From AC-52 sp044870295 (GTDB lineage: Bacteria > Actinomycetota > UBA4738): DNA of 7,643 nt. Shown here one piece after another: positions 1 to 5,778 of this stretch (the stretch's first letter is position 1; each line of letters opens with the position of its first letter). The stretch lies in the NCBI GenBank assembly GCA_044870295.1, contig JBIOYQ010000010.1:1-7643 (forward strand), read 5' to 3'. Below the pieces are notes generated by a model that saw only the letters and a list, made by a program, of their open reading frames with translations, was not told the DNA's origin and searched no databases. Position numbers and translations under genes: made by a program.

Positions 1-1
1 C

Positions 2-925
2 GCGCGGTTGGTCATGACCGGGGGCATGGGGCCGGAGAGCCCGATCGCCCGGCACGTCCTGGAGCACGGCGACGGCGTCAAGGACGTCGCGTTCCGCGTC
101 CCCGACGCCACGTACGCGTTCGAGTTCTCCACCGGCCAGGGCGCCACGCCGGTCCTCGAACCGACCGTCCTGGAGGACGACCAGGGGAAGGTGGTCCGTT
201 CGTCCATCGCCGCGTACGGCGACACCATCCACTCCTTCATCGAGCGCGAGAACTACAGCGGTCCCTTCCTGCCTGGTTTCCGCGCCGAGCCGGCCATCGC
301 CGACGAGGGGCCGGAGGTGGGCATCCAGCTCATAGACCACATCGTGTGCAACGTCGAACTCGGCAAGATGAACGAGTGGGCCAAGTTCTATGCGCGGGTC
401 CTGGGGTTCAACCAGCTGGTCCACTTCCGCGACGACCAGATCTCCAGCGAGTACACCGCCTTGATGTCGAAGGTGATGTGGGACGGCGTGGGCCGGGTGA
501 AGCTGCCCATCAACGAGCCGGCGCCCGGCAAGAAGAAGAGCCAGATCGACGAGTACCTCGAGTTCTTCCGGGGGCCCGGCGTGCAGCACATCGCGATGCT
601 GTCGAAGGACATCATCTCGACCGTGGACGCGCTCCGGCGGCGAGGGGTCCGGTTCATCCGCGTGCCCCAGACCTACTACGAGGCCATGCGCGAGCGGATC
701 GGGAAGATCGACGAGAGCCTGGACGACGTCCAGCGCCTGAACATCCTGGCCGACCGGGACGAGGAGGGGTACCTCCTCCAGATCTTCACCAAGAACGTCG
801 AGGATCGGCCGACCGTCTTCTACGAGATCATCGACCGTCACGGCTCGAAGGGGTTCGGGCTGGGGAACTTCAAGGAGCTGTTCCTGGCCATCGAGCGGGA
901 GCAGGAAGAGCGCGGCAACCTCTAG
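2..925 (+). CDS. hpd: 4-hydroxyphenylpyruvate dioxygenase, 5'-truncated by window edge
   Basis: Fe(II)-dependent, cytosolic dioxygenase that converts 4-hydroxyphenylpyruvate to homogentisate in tyrosine degradation. The frame is open to the left edge. The codons before the TTG at 8 (Ala-Arg) continue the alignment with Streptomyces HPPD as I remember it (ARFVLTS against ARLVMTG here), so that TTG is internal and roughly 70-80 N-terminal residues are missing. Counting the TTG as residue 1, 305 residues are visible. They comprise the end of the first VOC domain (HGDGVKDVAFRVPDA, about 20-34) and the complete catalytic C-terminal VOC domain. The three metal ligands are recognisable: His111 (IDHIVCNVELG), His194 (GVQHIAM) and Glu273 (VFYEIIDRHG). 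Their spacing (83 and 79 residues) fits the family. Other hallmarks are NEPAPGKKKSQIDEYLEF, ILADRDEEGYLLQIFTK and the C-terminal GFGLGNFKELF. The enzyme should be active if the missing part is intact. The next gene starts 9 bases after the stop. Confidence 0.95.
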   Translation, partial: ARLVMTGGMGPESPIARHVLEHGDGVKDVAFRVPDATYAFEFSTGQGATPVLEPTVLEDDQGKVVRSSIAAYGDTIHSFIERENYSGPFLPGFRAEPAIADEGPEVGIQLIDHIVCNVELGKMNEWAKFYARVLGFNQLVHFRDDQISSEYTALMSKVMWDGVGRVKLPINEPAPGKKKSQIDEYLEFFRGPGVQHIAMLSKDIISTVDALRRRGVRFIRVPQTYYEAMRERIGKIDESLDDVQRLNILADRDEEGYLLQIFTKNVEDRPTVFYEIIDRHGSKGFGLGNFKELFLAIEREQEERGNL

Positions 926-934
926 GGCGCGCCG

Positions 935-1414
935 GTGCCGGAGGACAAAAAGGCTCGGGTCGACCGCGAGCTGATCGAGCTGCTCAACGAGCTGCGGGTC
1001 GTCCTTCCCGGCGTGCAGGTGTTGTTCGGCTTCCTCCTGATCGTGCCGTTCAGCCAGCGCTACGGAGACATCACCGACGTCCAGCGGGCGGTCTACTTCG
1101 GCTCCTTCGTGTGCACGGCCCTGGCCACGGCGCTGTTCATCGCCCCATCCACGTACCACCGGTTGCGGTTCCGCCAGCGTGACAAGGAAGGGATGCTGTT
1201 CACCGCCAACAAGCTGGCCATCGCTGGGACCGTGTTGCTGCTCCTGGCCATCGCCGGCGTGGTGTTCCTGATCACCGACGTCCTGTACCACGTGCTGGCG
1301 GCCAGCCTGATGACGGCCGCGATCACCGCCTGGTTCGTGTGGTTCTGGTACGGAATCCCGCTCTCGAGGCGCCTGGAGGACGAAGAGTCCGACCGGCCGG
1401 ACGGGGCCGAGTGA
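935..1414 (+). CDS. DUF6328-type four-helix membrane protein
   Basis: Small integral membrane protein of unknown function, 159 residues with a GTG start. A short cytosolic N-terminus with the motif LIELLNELRVVLPGVQVLF leads into four hydrophobic segments at about 22-40, 53-71, 92-113 and 117-139. A conserved-looking APSTYHRLRFR follows helix 2, and the C-terminal tail is acidic (EDEESDRPDGAE). From memory, the ELRV-LPGVQVLF-FLL-VPF and AP-HR-FR signatures match the actinobacterial DUF6328 family, which has no assigned biochemical role. The start lies 9 bases after the HPPD stop; only a weak AGGG (924-927) precedes it, so translational coupling with HPPD is plausible. Its stop abuts the convergent tetR stop. 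A role in tyrosine catabolism is not shown by the sequence; co-transcription is the only link. Confidence 0.8.
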   Translation: MPEDKKARVDRELIELLNELRVVLPGVQVLFGFLLIVPFSQRYGDITDVQRAVYFGSFVCTALATALFIAPSTYHRLRFRQRDKEGMLFTANKLAIAGTVLLLLAIAGVVFLITDVLYHVLAASLMTAAITAWFVWFWYGIPLSRRLEDEESDRPDGAE

Positions 1415-2056
1415 TCAGCCGGGCGTCAGCTCGGTGATCCCGCGCCAGGCCAGCCGCACCAGGACGTCCACGGCCTCCCGGCGCTTCGCCGCCGAGCCGC
1501 CGGGCTCCCGTTGGGCCACGGTCTCCACCATCCCGATCAGGGCCAGCGCGACGATCTCGGCGTGCTCCCGGCCGAGCCGTCCGCGCGATTCCCGGACGAT
1601 CAGGTCGGCCACCTCGGCCAGGATCCGATCCCGAACCCCCGCCACGCGGCGGCGGAACTCCTCCTCCGCCCCAACGGCCTCCTGCATGAGCAACCGGAAG
1701 CCCTCCGCGTGCTCGTCGACGAAGTCGAAGTAGGCCTGGAACGACGCCCGGATGCGCTCACGGTTCCCGGTGGGCGCGGCCAGGGCCTCGCGCACTCGTT
1801 CGTGCAGCATGGCCAGGTCGGCGTCGATCAGCGCCAGGTCTAGGTCCTTCTTCGAGGGGAAGTGGTCATACAGGATGGGCTTGGTGACGCCGGCCTCCTT
1901 GGCGACGGTGTCCATCGACACCCCGTGGAAGCCAGCGTTCCCGAACACCCGCCTAGCCACCTCCAGCAGCTGAGCCCGCCTCTCCGGACCCCGCATCCGG
2001 CGGCGAGCCTGGGCCGGCGGAGCAGTCGGTCGAGTCCCTGGTTCGGCGCGCGCCAT
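1415..2056 (-). CDS. TetR/AcrR-family transcriptional regulator
   Basis: DNA-binding repressor of 213 residues, a normal length for the family. An Arg/Pro-rich N-terminal arm (1-25) precedes the TetR DNA-binding domain (about 26-72): RRAQLLEVARRVFGNAGF, then the helix-turn-helix MDTVAKEAGVTKPILYDHF and PSKKDL. The remainder is an alpha-helical ligand-binding and dimerisation domain that I cannot assign to a ligand. It is divergent from the acyl-CoA dehydrogenase gene, with palindromic sequence between them, so it probably represses that gene and itself and responds to an acyl-CoA or fatty-acid metabolite (inference). No Shine-Dalgarno precedes the ATG at 2056. The transcript may be leaderless, or translation may begin at Met21 (codon 1996-1994), which would remove the basic arm but keep the whole HTH. 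The gene converges with the DUF6328 gene, with no terminator between them. Confidence 0.93.
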   Translation of the reverse strand: MARAEPGTRPTAPPAQARRRMRGPERRAQLLEVARRVFGNAGFHGVSMDTVAKEAGVTKPILYDHFPSKKDLDLALIDADLAMLHERVREALAAPTGNRERIRASFQAYFDFVDEHAEGFRLLMQEAVGAEEEFRRRVAGVRDRILAEVADLIVRESRGRLGREHAEIVALALIGMVETVAQREPGGSAAKRREAVDVLVRLAWRGITELTPG

Positions 2057-2058
2057 GT

Positions 2059-2081
2059 CCGGTAGTATTACCGACCGGTAA
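2059..2081. promoter_or_regulatory. Candidate TetR operator in divergent promoter region
   Basis: Two overlapping perfect inverted repeats lie between the tetR and dehydrogenase start codons: CGGTA-N4-TACCG (2060-2073) and TTACCG-N2-CGGTAA (2068-2081). They share the central TACCG half-site, and CCGGTA recurs at 2059 and 2075, a 16-bp periodicity that could accommodate two dimers. TetR-family proteins typically bind such short palindromes next to their own gene. The site begins 3 bp from the tetR ATG and ends about 40 bp before the dehydrogenase ATG, so bound protein could block both promoters. Weak -10-like hexamers overlap it: TAGTAT on + (2063-2068) and TAATAC on - (2070-2065). I could not identify convincing -35 boxes. 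The palindromes are seen directly; the binding partner is inferred. Confidence 0.7.
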
Positions 2082-2106
2082 CCTACTGAGAAGTAGCTTG
2101 TGTCAC

Positions 2107-2113
2107 GGAAGGA
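2107..2113 (+). promoter_or_regulatory. RBS fixing the acyl-CoA dehydrogenase start
   Basis: GGAAGGA lies 8 bases before the ATG at 2122. This favours that ATG over the in-frame TTG at 2098. The protein from 2122 begins MDFQLSEEH, the usual N-terminus of acyl-CoA dehydrogenases. Confidence 0.75.
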
Positions 2114-2121
2114 CTCAGCGG

Positions 2122-3312
2122 ATGGACTTCCAGCTCTCCGAGGAGCACCTCGCCGCCCAGAAGCTGGCGCACGAGTTCGCCGAGAAGGAGATCCGTCCGG
2201 TCGCCGCTCGCTACGACGAGACCGAGGAGTTCCCCTGGCCCGTGGTGAAGCGGGCGGCGGAGGTCGGTCTCTACAGCACCGAGTTCTACCTGGAGACCGT
2301 GGCGGGGGACCAGACCGGCCTGATGCTCCCGATCTGCATGGAGGAGACGTGCTGGGGGTGCGCCGGGATCTCGCTCGGGATCTGGGGGACGGGGCTGCCC
2401 CTGTCGGCGCTGGCGTACACGGGAACGCCCGAGCAGCTCCTGACCTGGGCGCCCAGGATGTTCGGGACGGCCGACGATCCGAGCGTCGCGGCGATGTGCG
2501 TCACGGAACCCAACGCCGGCTCGGACGTCTCGGCCCTGCGGACGACGGCAAGGCGGGACGGGGACGCCTGGGTGCTGAACGGGCAGAAGAACTTCGCCAC
2601 CAACGGGAGCGTGGCGGACATCCGGATCGTGGTGGCGACGGTGGACCCCGGTCTGGGCCATCGGGGGCAGGCGGCCTTCATCGTGCCCTCCGACACGCCG
2701 GGCATCCGCGCCGGGAAGAAGGAGCGGAAGCTGGGGATCCGAGCCTCCGACACCTCCGAGGTGATCCTGCAGGATTGCCGCATCCCGTTGGAGAACGTCC
2801 TCGGAGGGGTGGAGAGGCTCGAGGGGAAGCTGACCCGAGCCCGCACGGCCGGCCACCGGCAATCCGCGGCTCTCAAGACGTTCGAGATGACCAGGCCCTC
2901 GGTCGCGGCGCAGGCGGTGGGGATCGCCAGGGCCGCGTTCGAGTTCGCCCGTGACTACGCGAAGGAGCGGCGCACCTTCGGCCGGCCGATCATCGAGAAT
3001 CAGGCCATCTCCTTCAAGCTCGCCGACATGGCGATGGAGATCGACGCCGCCCGGCTCCTGACACATCGTGCCGCATGGCTCGGCCGGAACGGTTCGTTCG
3101 AGCACGCCGAGGGCTCGATGTCGAAGCTGAAGGCCGGCGAGACCGCGGTCTGGGTGACGGAGCAGGCCGTCCAGATCCTGGGGGGGTACGGCTACATCAA
3201 GGACTTCCCGGTGGAGAAGTGGTACCGGGACGCGAAGATCTACACGATCTTCGAAGGCACCTCGGAGATCCAGCGCATCGTGATCAGCCGCGCGCTGGCC
3301 CAGAGCTCCTAG
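2122..3312 (+). CDS. Acyl-CoA dehydrogenase, medium-chain-like
   Basis: Cytosolic FAD flavoenzyme catalysing alpha,beta-dehydrogenation of acyl-CoA, the first step of beta-oxidation, passing electrons to electron-transfer flavoprotein. It has 396 residues, a typical length. The order is: N-terminal helical domain (about 1-118); middle beta domain with signature CVTEPNAGSDVSA (126-138) and NGQKNFATNGSVAD; C-terminal helical domain with ERRTFGRPIIENQAISFKL (282-300), the second signature QILGGYGY...PVEKWYRDA (351-371) and the catalytic Glu378 in IFEGTSEIQR. The motifs TRPSVAAQAVG, ENQAISFKLADMAM and the Glu in the FEGT loop resemble medium-chain (MCAD) enzymes rather than isovaleryl- or long-chain types, but substrate length cannot be fixed by eye. 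Residues 228-256 are about 13 longer than in MCAD and Arg-rich. The gene is divergent from tetR with a shared palindromic region, suggesting repression relieved by an acyl metabolite. Confidence 0.95.
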   Translation: MDFQLSEEHLAAQKLAHEFAEKEIRPVAARYDETEEFPWPVVKRAAEVGLYSTEFYLETVAGDQTGLMLPICMEETCWGCAGISLGIWGTGLPLSALAYTGTPEQLLTWAPRMFGTADDPSVAAMCVTEPNAGSDVSALRTTARRDGDAWVLNGQKNFATNGSVADIRIVVATVDPGLGHRGQAAFIVPSDTPGIRAGKKERKLGIRASDTSEVILQDCRIPLENVLGGVERLEGKLTRARTAGHRQSAALKTFEMTRPSVAAQAVGIARAAFEFARDYAKERRTFGRPIIENQAISFKLADMAMEIDAARLLTHRAAWLGRNGSFEHAEGSMSKLKAGETAVWVTEQAVQILGGYGYIKDFPVEKWYRDAKIYTIFEGTSEIQRIVISRALAQSS

Positions 3313-3339
3313 CTCACCGGGGCGCGGTCCGTCTCGACT

Positions 3340-3365
3340 GGAAACTTCGCGTTTCCCTGGCGAAG
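3340..3365 (+). other. Overlapping alternative hairpins after the dehydrogenase gene
   Basis: GGAAAC (3340-3345) pairs perfectly with GTTTCC (3351-3356) around a 5-base loop. CTTCGC (3345-3350), mostly the loop of that hairpin, pairs perfectly with GCGAAG (3360-3365). The two stems cannot form at once. No T-tract follows, so this is not a standard intrinsic terminator. It could be a weak 3'-end structure for the dehydrogenase transcript or a leader structure for the protease gene. The 130-bp gap (3313-3442) has no convincing promoter hexamers. Confidence 0.4.
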
Positions 3366-3405
3366 CAGGCCAATTGCTTGATACCCTTCCTGACCCAATC
3401 CCCCC

Positions 3406-3421
3406 GGGCGCAGGTGCGCCC
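3406..3421 (+). other. Small GC hairpin just upstream of the protease RBS
   Basis: GGGCGC (3406-3411) and GCGCCC (3416-3421) form a perfect 6-bp stem with a 4-base loop, ending 11 bases before the GGAGG ribosome-binding site. It probably lies in the 5' untranslated leader of the protease mRNA. A regulatory role is speculative. Confidence 0.4.
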
Positions 3422-3432
3422 CCGAAGATGAC

Positions 3433-3437
3433 GGAGG
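3433..3437 (+). promoter_or_regulatory. RBS fixing the protease start at GTG 3443
   Basis: GGAGG ends 5 bases before the GTG at 3443. Starting there gives a compact signal peptide beginning MRRMSTALAAM. The in-frame ATG at 3428 and TTG at 3374 have no ribosome-binding site and would add a Pro-rich, non-signal-like N-terminus. The ATG at 3452 is a less likely alternative, because the spacing becomes 14 bases. Confidence 0.7.
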
Positions 3438-3442
3438 TGCTC

Positions 3443-5644
3443 GTGAGACGTATGTCGACTGCCCTGGCCGCAATGGTCGCGTTGGCCGTCGTGGCCTTCG
3501 GTTCCGTCGGCTCAGCCGGCGCGGTCCGATCCCCAGCCCCGCTTCGATCCACCGACGGGCCGGCCGCTCCCCGTTCACAGGTGGACCGGACCTCTGCCCT
3601 CGTGCAGTTGGCGGGCGACCCACTGTCCACCAACGTCAAGACCAAGCCCCCCAAGGGCAAGAAGATCGACTTCGACAGCGGCTCCGTGAAGTCCGTCCGG
3701 GCGCAGCTCTCGGCCGAACGGAACGACTTCAAGCAGTGGCTGAAGCAGAACGCCCCCAGGGCCCGGGTCACCGGCCACTTCGACATCTCGCTCAACGCCG
3801 TGACGGTCAAGCTCAATGGCGAGAGCCTGAGCACCATTCGGCAGTCGAGCCTGGTGGTGTCGGCTGAGTACCAGAACCTCTATTTCCCAACGGACGACGA
3901 CCCCGACCTGTCGATCATCCACGCGCTCGAGGCGTGGGACGTCGGCGGCGGGCCGGCGACCGCGGGTGAGGGAGTGAAGGTGGCGATCGTCGACACGGGG
4001 ATCGATCAGACGCACCCATGCTTCGACGACACCAACTACCCAGCCCAGAACCAGATCGGGGACACCCGGTTCACCAACAACAAGGTCATCGCGGCCAAGG
4101 TCTTCTACAACAAGGCGAACAACCAGCACTTGACGGCCGAGGCCATCCAGGACCACGGGACCCACGTGGCCGGGACCGTCGGCTGCAACTACCTGACTCC
4201 GGCCGAGGTCAACGGCGTCGACATCCCGTACGACGTGTCGGGAGTGGCGCCGCGCGCCCTGCTGGGGAACTACAACGTGTTCCCGGGCGAGGTGCTCGAC
4301 GCCAGGTCCGAGGACATCCTCAATGCCCTGGAGGCCGCCTACCAGGACGGGTTCGACGTGGCGAACATGAGCCTCGGCGGCGACCACCCGGGCAAGAAGG
4401 ATCTTCTGACCATGGCGGTCGACGACCTCGACCAGGCGAACATGGTCGTTGCCGTGGCCGCCGGCAACAGCGGTCCGGGTCACTTCACTGTCGAGTCTCC
4501 GGGTTCAGCCGCCCGGGCGTTGACGGCTGGCGCCAGCACCGTCCCCCACTTCGTGGGGGCTCCGATCGACGTTGAGGGCACTGGGTACTCGGCGGCGACC
4601 GGAGACTTCGAGGTGGTGGAGAGCGACCTCACGGCGCCGCTAGCCGTCGTGACCGGCAGCACCAACGGTCTGGACATCGCGTGCTCGCCTCTGTCGGTCG
4701 ACCTCACCGGCACGATCGCGCTGATCTCCCGCGGCACGTGCACGTTCTCCACGAAGATCCGCAACGCGCAGGACGCCGGCGCGGCTGTGGTCCTGGTGGC
4801 GAACAACGTGGCGGGCGATCCCATCGCCATGGCCCAGGATGGGACGCCGAATCAGCCCACGGTTCCGGCCTACATGGTCTCGTTCGACGATGGGCAGGCA
4901 CTGCTCGGGAGCGACGGGGCCAGCACGACGGTCGGCGCGACGCTGCAGTACTTCCTGACCTCGAACGTCGACATCATGGCCGGGTTCAGCAGCCAGGGGC
5001 CCACCGATGTCGACTTCCGGGTCAAGCCGGACGTGGTGGCTCCCGGCGTGAACGTCCTCAGCTCTGTCCCCGGCGACTGCGGTGACCTCGGGTGCTGGGC
5101 GTTCTTCCAGGGCACCTCGATGGCCACGCCGCACCTGGCCGGATCGGCCGCGGTGGTCATTGGCCAGCACCCGGATTGGAGCGCCGCGCAGGTCCGGTCG
5201 GCCATCGTGAACACCGCCGACCTGGGGGTCCTCACCGACTTCCAGACGGGCACGGTCCTGGTGACCGACCCGAACATCCAGGGCGCCGGCCGCGAGAACC
5301 TGCTGTCCGCGGTGCAAGCCACCGTGGGCGCCGACCCGGTCAGCGCGTCGTTCGGCTCCATCCCGTCCGGGTCCGGCCAGACCAGGACCTTCACGGTCAC
5401 GCTGAGCAACCTGGGCACGGGCAGCGAGTCCCTGACCTTCTCGTTCGACGCCGTGAGCGGAACGGGAGTCTCGTACTCGGTGAGTCCGTCAACGGTGACG
5501 CTGGGCTCGGGCGAGTCAGCCAGCATCACCATCACGGCCACGCTGGACAAGAAGGCGAGCAAGGGCGACCACCAGGCGTACCTGACCATCCTCGATGGTG
5601 GTGTGGCGGTCGCGCACATGGCCGTGTACACGCTGGTGAAGTAA
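3443..5644 (+). CDS. Secreted subtilisin-like (S8) serine protease with PA domain
   Basis: Exported endopeptidase, 733 residues from the GTG start. A Sec signal peptide (1-27, basic MRR, hydrophobic core, probable cleavage after GSAGA) precedes an I9-type propeptide (about 50-148) that should act as intramolecular chaperone and inhibitor. The S8 catalytic domain (about 175-625) has a complete triad: Asp184 (VAIVDTGID), His238 (DHGTHVAGT) and Ser559 (GTSMATPHLAG), plus oxyanion Asn342 (AAGNSGP). A protease-associated domain is inserted at about 375-500 (LTGTIALISRGTCTFSTKI, then NAQDAGAAVVLVANN), as in Vpr-like and plant cucumisin-type subtilases. A C-terminal beta-sandwich (632-733; GVSYSVSPSTVTLGSGESAS) looks Fn3/Ig-like. 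Six cysteines (193, 248, 414, 433, 546, 551) could form three disulfides. No LPxTG or C-terminal membrane helix is present, so the mature enzyme is probably released. A strong terminator follows. The natural substrate is unknown. Confidence 0.95.
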   Translation: MRRMSTALAAMVALAVVAFGSVGSAGAVRSPAPLRSTDGPAAPRSQVDRTSALVQLAGDPLSTNVKTKPPKGKKIDFDSGSVKSVRAQLSAERNDFKQWLKQNAPRARVTGHFDISLNAVTVKLNGESLSTIRQSSLVVSAEYQNLYFPTDDDPDLSIIHALEAWDVGGGPATAGEGVKVAIVDTGIDQTHPCFDDTNYPAQNQIGDTRFTNNKVIAAKVFYNKANNQHLTAEAIQDHGTHVAGTVGCNYLTPAEVNGVDIPYDVSGVAPRALLGNYNVFPGEVLDARSEDILNALEAAYQDGFDVANMSLGGDHPGKKDLLTMAVDDLDQANMVVAVAAGNSGPGHFTVESPGSAARALTAGASTVPHFVGAPIDVEGTGYSAATGDFEVVESDLTAPLAVVTGSTNGLDIACSPLSVDLTGTIALISRGTCTFSTKIRNAQDAGAAVVLVANNVAGDPIAMAQDGTPNQPTVPAYMVSFDDGQALLGSDGASTTVGATLQYFLTSNVDIMAGFSSQGPTDVDFRVKPDVVAPGVNVLSSVPGDCGDLGCWAFFQGTSMATPHLAGSAAVVIGQHPDWSAAQVRSAIVNTADLGVLTDFQTGTVLVTDPNIQGAGRENLLSAVQATVGADPVSASFGSIPSGSGQTRTFTVTLSNLGTGSESLTFSFDAVSGTGVSYSVSPSTVTLGSGESASITITATLDKKASKGDHQAYLTILDGGVAVAHMAVYTLVK

Positions 5645-5664
5645 CCAACTGACGTCGGAAGGTA

Positions 5665-5699
5665 GAGAGGGGCGCCATCGGGCGCCCCTCTCGCTTTTT
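5665..5699 (+). terminator. Intrinsic terminator after the protease gene
   Basis: Perfect 12-bp stem, GAGAGGGGCGCC (5665-5676) with GGCGCCCCTCTC (5681-5692), with a 4-base loop. After two further bases comes TTTTT (5695-5699). It starts 20 bases after the protease stop and should largely separate the protease transcript from the next gene. Confidence 0.92.
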
Positions 5700-5703
5700 C
5701 CGG

Positions 5704-5733
5704 TTCGACCCGAGGCTCTTGCTCTGCTAGCGT
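5704..5733 (+). promoter_or_regulatory. Candidate promoter of the Asp-box protein gene
   Basis: TTCGAC (5704-5709) resembles a -35 box and TAGCGT (5728-5733) an actinobacterial -10 box, with an 18-bp spacer. It lies between the terminator and the next start codon, where a promoter is expected, and would leave a leader of about 40 bases. This is consensus matching by eye only. Confidence 0.45.
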
Positions 5734-5767
5734 CCGGCGACAGCGGGCCCTACTCAGCCCCCCGAGA

Positions 5768-5773
5768 AGGAGG
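5768..5773 (+). promoter_or_regulatory. Strong RBS selecting ATG 5779
   Basis: AGGAGG within AGAAGGAGGT lies 5 bases before the ATG at 5779. An in-frame GTG at 5773 overlaps this Shine-Dalgarno and so cannot be the start. Confidence 0.8.
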
Positions 5774-5778
5774 TGCCC

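Noticed and set aside
1434..2065. Plus-strand open frames inside the tetR gene
   Set aside because: They overlap a convincing TetR protein on the opposite strand and translate to Arg/Ser/Pro-rich sequence without domain features.
2098..2121. Upstream TTG start for the acyl-CoA dehydrogenase
   Set aside because: It would place the GGAAGGA ribosome-binding site inside the coding region. The ATG at 2122 gives the family's normal N-terminus.
3374..3442. Earlier TTG (3374) or ATG (3428) starts for the protease
   Set aside because: Neither has a ribosome-binding site, and they add a Pro-rich N-terminus before the signal peptide. GTG at 3443 has GGAGG 5 bases upstream.
2083..3837. Very long minus-strand open frame (584 codons) opposite the dehydrogenase
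   Set aside because: It mirrors the coding strand of a clear acyl-CoA dehydrogenase and runs into the protease gene. Its translation is low-complexity Arg/Gly/Pro-rich without domains, as expected for antisense frames in GC-rich genes.
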